From positions 30,468 to 94,467 of the forward strand of contig RHMC01000005.1 in the NCBI GenBank assembly GCA_003719395.1: a stretch of DNA of 64,000 nt, given 5' to 3'. A program made the position numbers and the translations under genes. The DNA comes from Streptomyces altiplanensis (GTDB taxonomy: Bacteria > Actinomycetota > Actinomycetes > Streptomycetales > Streptomycetaceae). The notes beneath the pieces were generated by a model. The model did not search any database. It was not told where the DNA came from and saw only the letters and a program-made list of their open reading frames with translations. Numbering within the stretch: the first letter of the stretch is position 1; every line of letters begins with the position of its first letter. This document shows positions 1 through 8,357 of the stretch, in pieces.

Positions 1-221
1 GGGGCGAGCCCCGACACGGCCTCCGTGCCGCTGACCTCGACCGCCAGGACGGGGGCGAGGGCGATACCGATGGGCACGCCGAGGCCGCCCAGGATCTGGC
101 TCACGACGAGTACGGCCGAGGTGCGCCGCTGGAGGGCGCGCAGCGCCTCGGGCCCGGGTACGGCCGCTGTCGCGGCTGTTGTGCCGGCTGTCCCGCCGGT
201 CGTCTTGTCGGCCGTACTCAC
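1..221 (-). CDS. MFS transporter, N-terminal part (cut by window start)
   Basis: This is the first ~74 residues of a minus-strand protein that continues beyond the window. After a polar Thr/Ala-rich start, residues from about 36 form a hydrophobic helix (TSAVLVVSQILGGLGVPIG), typical of the first membrane segment of a major facilitator permease, followed by a second one. The GTG start has a purine-rich GGGGGAAAGG about 10 nt upstream and overlaps the stop codon of the small gene just upstream (GTGA), so the two are probably translationally coupled. The substrate cannot be told from this fragment. The MFS assignment rests on the short hydrophobic region and is moderate. Confidence 0.6.
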   Translation of the reverse strand, partial: MSTADKTTGGTAGTTAATAAVPGPEALRALQRRTSAVLVVSQILGGLGVPIGIALAPVLAVEVSGTEAVSGLA

Positions 222-534
222 CGTATGTACGCCTTTCCCCCGTCGGCCGCGAGCGCTGCGGCGGCACGGCCGTTCGTCCTGCGCCGCTCCTCGCCGGACG
301 CCTGGGGCAGCAGGCTGTTCCGGAGGGAGAGCGCGATGCCGTCCGCGGCTTGACCGCGCGCTGGAGCATCGGGCCGGTCCCGGCGGCGAGCGGCTCGACC
401 CGCCTCTCCCTCTCCAGCGGGAGGAGGCCCCGCGTGACGAAGGAATTCTCGGGGACCGGCAGGCTCTCGCCGGCCGGCGGGCGGTCGGTGGAGGAACCGG
501 ATCCTGGCTCGTGTGCGGCAGGGAGGGTAGTCAC
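218..534 (-). CDS. Small unidentified protein, one frameshift
   Basis: I do not recognise this ~105-residue protein. It can be read on the minus strand from a GTG at 534 in one frame (MTTLPAAHEPGSG..., then ENSFVTRGLLPLERERRVEP...) until about 350, where the coding frame jumps to one reading ADGIALSLRNSLLPQASGEE and ending in a TGA that overlaps the GTG start of the transporter (GTGA). Both halves have strongly GC-rich third positions and no internal stops, which supports real coding with a one-base indel at about 350. There is no signal peptide or membrane segment. It lies in the gdpD-ogt-MFS gene string, 66 nt after ogt. It may be a regulator or partner of the transporter; that is only inference from coupling. 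Confidence 0.45.
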
Positions 535-600
535 CGCCGCAGTGTGCCAGTCCTTACGGACGTACGGAACCGAGAAAACCTCCGCGCAGCCCGCCCCGGC

Positions 601-1180
601 TCAGAACAGCGGTTGCGGCAGCACCCCTTCGAGGGCCAGCAGCGCCCGTTTGGTCTCCAGGCCGCCGCCGAACCCGCCGAGTCCGCCGTCGCTCTCCACC
701 ACCCGGTGGCAGGGCACCACCACGGGCAGCGGATTCGACCCCATCGCCGCGCCGACGCCTGCGCCGCACCGGGCTGCCCGACCCGCCCCGCCAGATCGCC
801 GTAACCGACGACCGTGCCGTACGGAACACCGGTCGCCAGCTCGCGCAGCACCTGCCGGTTGAATCCGGAGGTGAGCGACCAGTCCAGCGGCAGGGTGAAG
901 TCGCGCAGCTCGCCCGCGAAGTACGCCGTGAACTGCCGTATGGGCTCGGCCAGCCGCGCGGAGGCCGGCGCGCTGCGTCACCTCGCGCCCAGTCGTGCCC
1001 GCAGCCGGCCGAGCGTCTTCTCCCGCACCTCGGGGCCGGCGTGGAAGGCCACGCACACCAGCCCCACACCGGTGTGGCGGCGAGCAGCAGCGATCCGATG
1101 CCGCTGTCGCCACTGCCGACGACCGCCCACTCCACGCACTGCCCGTCGCTGTCCATGCGCACCACGGTACGGCCGGGCAC
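601..1180 (-). CDS. ogt: Methylated-DNA--protein-cysteine methyltransferase (frameshifted as read)
   Basis: Repairs O6-alkylguanine by suicidal transfer of the alkyl group to its own cysteine. The C-terminal part is unmistakable: a helix with [20 protein letters not shown], then the active-site motif [10 protein letters not shown] and [18 protein letters not shown], ending LPQPLF. The N-terminal domain reads [16 protein letters not shown]..., then shifts frame. Pieces are spread over all three frames, with breaks near 1075, 975 and 770, so the protein is not made from the sequence as given. The start is uncertain: GTG 1180 or ATG 1156, neither with a clear ribosome site. It follows gdpD by 24 nt and is probably in one transcript with it. 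Given the general indel load of this window I read it as an intact gene with sequence errors. Confidence 0.75.
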
Positions 1181-1204
1181 TGACAGCCCGGCCGGTTCCG
1201 GGCC

Positions 1205-2084
1205 TCACCGGCTGACGGCGTCCCGGACGACGTCGGGGTTGTTGGTGATGATCCCGTCCACGCCGAAGCCGTCGACCCGCGCCGCGCGGCCGCCGCCGTG
1301 TTCACCGTCCAGGTGTTGACCCGGAGCTGCTTGCCGTGCGCGCCCTTCAGCTTGTGGACGGCTGCCACGTAGTCGGCCGTGAGCGAGGTGTGCGTCGGAT
1401 TGATCTGGTCCGTGAACTTTGCGTACTTCGGCAGGTCGGCGACCGCGGGCGTACCGAGGAAGCCCGTCGTGACGTCGGGCCGCTGTTCGTGCACGGCCTT
1501 CACGCTGTCCGCCCCGAAGCTCTGGATGACGAGCTTGTGCTTGACGTGGTGGCGGTTCAGCCAGCCCTCCTTGCGCAGTACGCGCAGGGTGTCCTTCTCG
1601 ATGCCCGGGTAGATCTCGGGCTTCTTGATCTCCAGGAGCAGCTTCTGGTGGTTGCGCTCGACCCGGTTCACGTACTGCTTCAGGGTCGGCACGCGCGCGC
1701 CCGTGAACTCCGGGCCGAACCAGCTGCCCGCGTCCAGCTCGGCGATCTCCGCCGCGGTGAAGTCCTTGATCTTCCACGGCGACCGGCCGGGGAAGACCTG
1801 TTCCACGTTGGTGGTCCTGGCGAGGCTGTCGTCGTGCACGACCACCAGCTCGCCGTCCTTGGTGCGGTGGACGTCGTTCTCGACCCACGCGAAGCCATGC
1901 GGTCGCCAGGTCGACCGCCGCCAGCGTGTTCTCGGGCGCGTAGCGACGCGCCCCGGTGGGCGATGACGGAGGGCTCGTCGTGGGGGCCGGCGGCAGTGGC
2001 CGCCTGGGCGGCCGTGCCGGGCAGCAGCAGTGCGGCGGCGCCCAGAAGTGCGGCGGCCCTGGCCGGGGCGGTGCGTGCGTACAC
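1205..2084 (-). CDS. Secreted glycerophosphodiester phosphodiesterase (frameshifted as read)
   Basis: Hydrolyses glycerophosphodiesters to glycerol-3-phosphate and an alcohol outside the cell. The N-terminus ([20 protein letters not shown], then LPGTAAQAA) is a Sec signal peptide. The mature part starts with the GDPD signature SVIAHRGAS and PENT, then [20 protein letters not shown] with the metal-binding Glu/Asp and second His, a long intact stretch ([24 protein letters not shown]) and the end [12 protein letters not shown]. Family length is about 290 residues, as here. The frame breaks near 1945, 1905 and 1290; all flanks are conserved, so these look like sequence errors. It heads the minus-strand string gdpD-ogt-small gene-MFS. 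Confidence 0.8.
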
Positions 2085-2334
2085 AAGGACTCCTCACATC
2101 GAGTGATCACGGACAGTCCGAGAGTGACAGCGAATGGCCAACGATGGACAGGCGAAGGATGGCCACGAAATGAACGAAACCACCCGTGTCGTGTCGCACG
2201 GGGGTCCCACTCCCGGCAGATTGCCGAAAAACGTGTGCGGACCACTCGGCCCGGCCTACTCTCACCCGACCGGGCCTCCGTACCACTGGCAGGGCCTTTC
2301 CACCCAGCGACCGAAGCCGAAGGACACCCAGGGC

Positions 2335-3135
2335 ATGCAGGGCACTGTCGACGGATTCAGTCACGGTCTCGTCACTCCGGTCGTGGCGTACCTCATGGCG
2401 TGCCTCGGCGGCGCGCTCGGGCTGCGCTGCACCGCGAGGTCGCTCACGAGCGGGCGCGGCCGGAAGCCCGGCTGGCTCGCGCTCGGTGCGACCGCCATCG
2501 GCTCGGGCATATGGACCATGCACTTCATCGCGATGACGGGCTTCACGGTGAAAGAGGCCCCGGTCGCTTACGACGCCCCCCTGACGTACGCCAGTCTCGG
2601 TGTCGCCGTCGTCATGGCCGGCATCGGCGTCTTCATCGTCGGGCACCAGGGGGCCACTGCGATGGCCCTGGTCACGGGCGGTGCCGTCACCGGTCTGGGG
2701 ATCGCTTCCATGCACTACCTCGGCATGGCCGGAATGCGTCTGCGCGGCCGGCTCGAGTACGACACCCCCACCGTCGGGCTCTCCGTGGTGATCGCGGTGG
2801 TCGCCGCGACCTTCGCGCTCTGGGCCGCCGTGTCGATCCGCGGACTCCTGCCCGGACTGGGCGCCGGCCTCGTCATGGGCCTCGCCGTGAGCGGCATGCA
2901 CTACACCGGCATGGCGGCGCTCGACGTCCATCTCCGCGGGCCCGCGGGCGCCGTCGGCGGCGAGACGTCCCTCCTGCTCCTCGCGCCGATGCTGATCGGC
3001 CCGGTGGTCTTCCTGTTCCTGGCGGGCGTGGTCGCGGTGTCCGGTCCGCTGCTGGTGCGGGGCCGCCCCGGCCGGCGGCGTCCGGCCGGGGCGGGCGCCT
3101 TGCGGCCGGTCCCGGAAGCGTCGAGGCGCCGGTGA
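2335..3135 (+). CDS. MHYT-domain integral membrane sensor protein
   Basis: A 266-residue membrane protein with three MHYT units, the putative gas/copper sensing domain: MHFIAM, MHYLGM and MHYTGM each sit at the outer end of a membrane helix, with about seven predicted helices overall. The ATG at 2335 is chosen because AAGGA lies 10 nt upstream and the protein begins just before the first helix; an upstream extension to 2134 is open but lacks membrane-protein character. Unlike many bacterial MHYT proteins there is no GGDEF, EAL or kinase output domain. The tail ends in an Arg/Pro-rich cytoplasmic stretch. The gene stands alone between divergent gdpD and uvrB. Metal or O2/NO/CO sensing is the family hypothesis, not shown here. 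Confidence 0.85.
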   Translation: MQGTVDGFSHGLVTPVVAYLMACLGGALGLRCTARSLTSGRGRKPGWLALGATAIGSGIWTMHFIAMTGFTVKEAPVAYDAPLTYASLGVAVVMAGIGVFIVGHQGATAMALVTGGAVTGLGIASMHYLGMAGMRLRGRLEYDTPTVGLSVVIAVVAATFALWAAVSIRGLLPGLGAGLVMGLAVSGMHYTGMAALDVHLRGPAGAVGGETSLLLLAPMLIGPVVFLFLAGVVAVSGPLLVRGRPGRRRPAGAGALRPVPEASRRR

Positions 3136-3185
3136 CCCCGCGCGATCGCCGCGTTGACGTCAGTGCCGGGCCGTACGGTTGATGC

Positions 3186-5316
3186 ATGCGGCCCGTTTCC
3201 AAGATCGAACGTACGGTGGCGCCCTTCGAGGTCGTCAGTTCCTACCAGCCCAGCGGTGACCAGCCGGCGGCCATCGCCGAGCTGGAACGGCGTATCCGCG
3301 CAGGTGAGAAGGATGTGGTCCTGCTCGGCGCGACCGGCACCGGCAAGTCGGCGACCACTGCCTGGATGATCGAGAAGCTCCAGCGCCCCACGCTCGTCAT
3401 GGCGCCGAACAAGACCCTCGCCGCTCAGCTGGCCAACGAGTTCCGCGAACTCCTGCCGAACAACGCCGTCGAGTACTTCGTCTCGTATTACGACTACTAC
3501 CAGCCCGAGGCGTACGTCCCGCAGTCGGACACCTACATCGAGAAGGACTCCTCGATCAACGAGGAGGTCGAGCGGCTGCGCCACTCCGCGACGAACTCGC
3601 TGCTCACCCGCCGCGACGTCGTCGTGGTCGCCTCCGTCTCCTGCATCTACGGCCTCGGTACGCCGCAGGAGTACGTGGACCGCATGGTGCCCCTGAAGGT
3701 CGGCGAGGAGATCGACCGCGACCAGCTGCTGCGCCGCTTCGTCGACATCCAGTACACCCGCAACGACATGGCCTTCACGCGCGGCACCTTCCGGGTCCGC
3801 GGCGACACCATCGAGATCTTCCCGGTCTACGAGGAACTGGCCGTCCGCATCGAGATGTTCGGCGACGAGATCGAGGCGCTCTCGACCCTCCACCCGCTCA
3901 CCGGCGAGATCATCAGCGAGGACCAGCAGCTGTACGTCTTCCCGGCCAGCCACTACGTCGCCGGACCCGAGCGCATGGAGAAGGCCGTCAGGGGCATCGA
4001 GAAGGAGCTGGAGGAGCGGCTCGCCGAGATGGAGAAGCAGGGCAAGCTGCTGGAGGCCCAGCGTCTGCGCATGCGCACCACGTACGACCTCGAGATGATG
4101 CGCCAGATCGGCAGCTGCTCCGGCATCGAGAACTACTCGATGCACATGGACGACCGCGCGCCCGGCACCGCGCCCCACACCCTCATCGACTACTTCCCCG
4201 AGGACTTCCTGCTGGTCATCGACGAGTCGCACGTCACCGTGCCGCAGATCGGCGCGATGTACGAGGGCGACGCGTCCCGCAAGCGGACCCTCGTCGACCA
4301 CGGCTTCCGGCTGCCGTCCGCCCTGGACAACCGCCCCCTGAAGTGGGAGGAGTTCCAGCAGCGCGTGGGCCAGGCGGTCTACCTCTCCGCCACCCCCGGC
4401 GCGTACGAACTCTCGCGCTCCGACGGCTTCGTGGAGCAGATCATCCGCCCCACCGGCCTCATCGATCCCGAAGTGGTCATCAAGCCCACCGAGGGCCAGA
4501 TCGACGACCTGGTGCACGAGATCAGGAAGCGCACCGAGAAGGACGAGCGCGTCCTGGTCACCACCCTCACGAAGAAGATGGCCGAGGACCTCACCGAGTA
4601 CTTCCTCGAACTCGGCATCCAGGTCCGCTACCTGCACAGCGACGTCGACACCCTGCGCCGCGTCGAGCTGCTGCGCGAGCTGCGCGCCGGTGAGTACGAC
4701 GTCCTGGTCGGCATCAACCTGCTCCGCGAGGGCCTCGACCTGCCCGAGGTCTCACTGGTGGCCATCCTCGACGCCGACAAGGAAGGCTTCCTGCGCTCCG
4801 GAACCTCCCTGATCCAGACCATCGGCCGCGCGGCGCGCAACGTCTCCGGCCAGGTCCACATGTACGCCGACAGGATCACCCCGGCGATGGAGAAGGCCAT
4901 CGACGAGACCAACCGGCGCCGGGAGAAGCAGATCGCGTACAACACGGAGCGCGGGATCGATCCGCAGCCGCTGCGCAAGAAGAGAACGACATCGTCGCGA
5001 CGATCGCGCGCGAACAGGTCGACACCGAGGCGCTCTCGGCTCCGGTTTCCGGCAGACGAAGGACGGCAAGGGCGCCAAGGCTCCGGTCCCGGCGCTCGGC
5101 GGCAAGGCGGCCAAGGCCGGCGGCAGGGCGGGCAGGAAGGGCGAAGTGCTCACCGACCGCCCGGCCGCCGAACTGGCCTCTCTCATCGAGGAGATGACCG
5201 AACGGATGCGGGCGGCCGCCGCCGAGCTGCAGTTCGAGGTGGCCGCGCGACTGCGCGACGAGGTGGGCGAGCTGAAGAAGGAGCTGCGGCAGATGAGGGA
5301 GGCGGGGCAGGCCTGA
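3186..5316 (+). CDS. uvrB: Excinuclease ABC subunit B (two frameshifts near the C-terminus)
   Basis: Damage-verifying helicase of nucleotide excision repair; it receives DNA from UvrA and recruits UvrC. Walker A GATGTGKS is at residues 48-55, the beta-hairpin that clamps DNA ([12 protein letters not shown]) near 100, and helicase motifs DESHVT and QTIGRAARN later. The frame is intact to about residue 598 ([14 protein letters not shown]), then breaks near 4982 and again near 5050. Restoring both gives [17 protein letters not shown], a Lys/Ala/Gly-rich linker and the UVR domain ([20 protein letters not shown], then [19 protein letters not shown]) that contacts UvrC, ending at 5316 (~710 residues). 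As read, the protein would end at 5453 without its UVR domain. I think the breaks are errors. Confidence 0.92.
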
Positions 5317-5343
5317 CGGGCCGGCACCCGGTGTGTTGCAAGA

Positions 5344-5395
5344 CCGACACAAAATACACGCGGGTTGTGTCGGCCTCGACGCGACTGCGTAGGGT
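5344..5395 (+). promoter_or_regulatory. Inverted repeat overlapping the putative terD promoter
   Basis: A perfect 9-bp inverted repeat (CCGACACAA at 5344-5352, TTGTGTCGG at 5365-5373, 12-nt gap) lies between uvrB and terD. A plausible -10 element TAGGGT is at 5390-5395; TTGTGT at 5365-5370, in the right arm, is a candidate -35 although its 19-nt spacing is long. The position suggests an operator for a repressor or activator of the terD genes; it could also act as a weak uvrB terminator, but it has no U-run. Confidence 0.45.
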
Positions 5396-5449
5396 GCTGG
5401 ACAGCCGCACACACGGGCGGTGGTGGCGTTTGTGGAGAGGGGACAGCGC

Positions 5450-6028
5450 GTGACGGTCAACATGACCAAGGGTCAGGCCATCAGCCTGCAGAAGAGCGAC
5501 GGGGGAACCCTGACCGCTGTGCGCATGGGGCTCGGGTGGCAGGCCGCGCCGCGTCGCGGTCTGTTCGGCTCGCGCACCCGGGAGGTCGACCTCGACGCCT
5601 CGGCGGTCCTGTTCGCGGACAAGCAGCCGGTCGACGTCGTCTTCTTCCGTCACCTCGTCAGCGACGACGGCTCTGTGAAGCACACCGGTGACAACCTGGT
5701 CGGCGGCGCCGGCCAGGGCGGGGACGACGAGGCGATCCTCGTCGACCTCCAGCGGGTGCCGGTCCACATCGACCAGATCGTCTTCACGGTGAACTCCTTC
5801 ACCGGCCAGACGTTCCAGGAAGTGCAGAACGCGTTCTGCCGCATCGTCGACGAGACCAACGGCCAGGAGATGGCCCGTTACACGCTCGACGGCGGCGGCC
5901 AGTACACCGCCCAGATCATGGCCAAGGTGCACCGCGCCGGCGCCGGCTGGAAGATGACCGCCATCGGCAACCCCGCCAACGGCCGCACCTTCCAGGACCT
6001 GATGCCGTCGATCCTGCCTCACCTGTAA
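5450..6028 (+). CDS. terD: TerD-family stress protein
   Basis: A 192-residue TerD/CABP-type calcium-binding beta-sandwich protein linked to tellurite and general stress resistance. It shows the family pattern: N-terminal KGQAISLQK, a strand with [11 protein letters not shown] (acidic metal site), then [27 protein letters not shown] and an acidic C-terminal half ([20 protein letters not shown]). Length matches the family. The GTG at 5450 follows GGAGAGGGG. It is separated from the next TerD-like gene by a hairpin (6051-6085) but both read the same way, and terC follows, so this is a Ter module. Codon use is like the neighbours, with no sign of transfer. Confidence 0.93.
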   Translation: MTVNMTKGQAISLQKSDGGTLTAVRMGLGWQAAPRRGLFGSRTREVDLDASAVLFADKQPVDVVFFRHLVSDDGSVKHTGDNLVGGAGQGGDDEAILVDLQRVPVHIDQIVFTVNSFTGQTFQEVQNAFCRIVDETNGQEMARYTLDGGGQYTAQIMAKVHRAGAGWKMTAIGNPANGRTFQDLMPSILPHL

Positions 6029-6050
6029 GCAGGCCTCTGCCGCAGTACGC

Positions 6051-6085
6051 GCAGCTCCCGGAGGCATCGTGCCGCCGGGAGCTGC
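6051..6085 (+). terminator. Hairpin after terD
   Basis: Perfect 11-bp stem (GCAGCTCCCGG at 6051-6061 with CCGGGAGCTGC at 6075-6085, 13-nt loop), 22 nt after the terD stop. There is no U-run, as is common for streptomycete terminators. It may reduce read-through into the following TerD-like gene. Confidence 0.6.
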
Positions 6086-6147
6086 ACCACTTGCCACCAC
6101 CGGCCACCGCTGTGGCCGCCAACGACGCGACGCGGGGGAGACAGGCG

Positions 6148-8116
6148 ATGACGGCCGAGCTGGTCCGGGGGCAGAACCACCCCCTGCCCCAGGCCCGTTT
6201 GGAGATCAGGGTGTCGGCCGGCAAGCCGGTCGTGGCCGGTGCGATGCTCGGCGACGAGCAGGGCACCGTACGCGGCACGGAGTGGGTCGCCCACCCCGGC
6301 TCGCCGAACCTCCCCGGGCTCGAAGTGTCCAGGCAGGCCGCGGCCGACCACCGGCTCGCGGTGGACCTCGGCGCGCTGCCCGAGACCGTGCACCGGGTGA
6401 ACATCCTGCTCGCCCTTCCTCTGGGCGCGGGCGGCCCGGACCGCTTCGGCGTCCTCGCGGCGCCCTTCGTCTCCGTCACCGGGCTCGACGGCTCCGAGGT
6501 CGCCAGCTACACCGTGACCGGACTGGACAGCGAGTCGGCGGTCGTCGTCCTGGAGCTCTACCGCAGGCAGGGCATCTGGAAGGTGCGCGCCGTAGGGCAG
6601 GGCTACGCGGGCGGCCTCGCCGAGAAGCTCGTCGACCAGGGCCTCGCGCAGGCCCACGAGCTCGCCGCCGCCATTCAGGAAGCGGTCAGCAGCGGTTTGG
6701 CCCGCTCCGTCGCGGCGCCCCCGGCCCGTTCCCAGGACGGCGGCCGGACACGCCGTACGCCGTCCCGGGCGACGAACGGCGGACACCGACTCGCAGACCG
6801 GCGCCCCGCCACCACCCGCACCTGTTCCCGCGCCGCCGCACTCTCCCGCCTCCTCACCCGCGGCGGCGGACGGCCCGGACAGCGGTGCGGCGCCCCGGAC
6901 AGCGCCCGGCGGCCCCATCGACTACGAGCACCCGCGCCGCCGGAACACCGCGCCCCCGCCCCCGCAGCCCACCGCGCCGCCGGCTCCCCCGGGGCAGCAC
7001 CCGCAGCCCGTCGCGGGCGACGGCGACCGGCTGGCCATGGACGAGCGGCTGTACAACCAGGTGTGGGGCATGTTCGAGGACCTGGCCCGCACCACGCGGC
7101 GTACCGCAGCGCGGTGGACTTCGCCGAGTCCCGGATGGAGCAGGAGCTCGACAAGGCCCTCTCCGACCCGCGCAGCCGGATCGGCACCGCCGGCGACACC
7201 GCCCGCGCGACGGCCCGGGCCTCGACGAGCTCGTCGACCGGGCCTCGACGTACTGGAGCGCGACCTGACCCAGCTCGCCGCCGAATCGGACGTCGTCGAA
7301 CCCGCCCTGCCGCCCGCCTTCGCCTCCTGGGACAACCCGGTCTGGCACGGTTACCGGGTCCCCATGGAGATCCCGATGGCGCTGCGCGTCGGCGATCTGC
7401 ATCTGCCCGAACGCCCGGACCTGCGCATCCCCATGCTGCTGCGCCTGCCGCTGGAGCGTGGCCTGTGGATCGACAGCGGCCGCTCCGGTTCCGAGGCCGC
7501 GCTGATGCTGGAGTCCGACCAGCTGCGCAGGGCGGCCATGGAGTCGGCCGTCGCGCATGCGGCACGCCTGCTGGCGGTATATCCCGCCGGTGAGTTCGCG
7601 GTCCATGTCATCGACCCGGCGGGCACGGGCACGCCCGCGCTCGCCCCGCTGACCGGGCCGGGGGTGCTCGACGCGCCGCCCGCCGCAGGCGCTCAGGGCG
7701 TGGCGGCGGTGCTGGCCAAGCTCACGCAGCGCGTGGACCTGGTGCAGATGGCGATCCGGGGCGGGGCGGCGGACTCGCTCCCGCCCGGTCTGGACACGGC
7801 CGAGCAGCTCCTGATCGTCAACGACTTCCCGCACGGCTTCGACGACCGCGCCGTCACCCAGCTCCGCTACCTGGCCGACGAGGGGCCGTCGGTCGGCGTG
7901 CATCTGATGATGGTCGCCGACCGCGAGGACGCGAGTGCGTACGGCCCGGTGCTCGACCCGCTGTGGCGTGCGCTGCTGCGTGTCACACCGGTGCCCGACG
8001 ACCACCTGATCGACCCGTGGGTCGGTCACACCTGGACGTACGAACCGCTGCTGCCGCCACCGGGCAGCCAGGTCGTGCAGCAGGTGCTGGCGCGGGTGGC
8101 GGCAGCGAGGCGGTAA
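6148..8116 (+). CDS. TerD domain fused to an FtsK/HerA-like degenerate ATPase domain (several frameshifts)
   Basis: A ~655-residue two-part protein. Residues 1 to ~190 form a TerD-like beta-sandwich (ARLEIRVSAGKPVVAGAMLG..., LAVDLGALPETVHRVNILLAL, YTVTGLDSESAVVVLELYRR). A Pro/Ala-rich linker follows (~6740-7030), then a helical segment (SAVDFAESRMEQELDKALSD) and a C-terminal domain resembling FtsK/HerA-type ATPases: GLWIDSGRSGSEAAL takes the place of Walker A but lacks the GKS/T lysine, and QLLIVNDFPHG with later VGVHLMMVADRE matches the Walker B and sensor strand. Frame breaks near 6760, 6790, 7100, 7215 and 7255 fall in the linker and helical region; both main domains are intact. Ter-associated ATPase fusions have been described in comparative work on Ter systems. 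It probably acts with the TerD and TerC neighbours at the membrane; the exact role is unknown. Confidence 0.7.
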
Positions 8117-8203
8117 CTGCAATCACCCCACTGGCCAGCGTTTTTGGGGTCTCTTTAGTCATCCCTTTACCTTTTCTTGGGTGTTCCTGTACCCTTCGAG
8201 GAG

Positions 8204-8309
8204 CGGAGGGGAGTACTCCCGGCTGCGACGTACCCGTCAATACGGACCGCCATCGGTCCCGGGGCGTCGGCCCGAGGCGCTGGAAGCGCTCGGGTGGAAG
8301 AGACCTCCG
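8204..8309 (+). promoter_or_regulatory. yybP-ykoY (Mn2+) riboswitch in the terC leader
   Basis: The leader contains the hallmarks of the yybP-ykoY manganese riboswitch in the right order. P1 pairs CGGAGG (8204-8209) with CCTCCG (8304-8309). Directly after the 5' strand lies GGGGAGTA (8208-8215), the conserved metal-site loop; the second conserved loop TCAATACGG is at 8237-8245; GAGACC leads into the 3' strand of P1. Short internal helices lie between. terC begins 48 nt downstream. In this family Mn2+ binding stabilises the fold and raises expression of Mn exporters, including TerC proteins. A weak promoter (TTACCT at 8167, TACCCT at 8190, 17-nt spacing) would start the transcript just before the aptamer. 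Confidence 0.8.
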
Positions 8310-8357
8310 GCAGCGACGACGCTGAATGAGTTGCCGTAGCTATCTGCCGGAGGCGCA

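Noticed and set aside
2134..2334. Upstream extension of the MHYT protein by ~67 residues
   Set aside because: Pro/His/Thr-rich and lacking a ribosome site; ATG 2335 is well placed before the first membrane helix.
5317..5453. Reading uvrB as written to a stop at 5453
   Set aside because: The frame after 4982 gives Arg/Ser/Thr-rich nonsense and runs into terD, while another frame holds the intact UVR domain ending at 5316.
8125..8155. Weak terminator after the TerD/FtsK fusion (ACCCCA with TGGGGT, 14-nt loop)
   Set aside because: Only six pairs with a long loop; not distinguishable from chance in GC-rich DNA.
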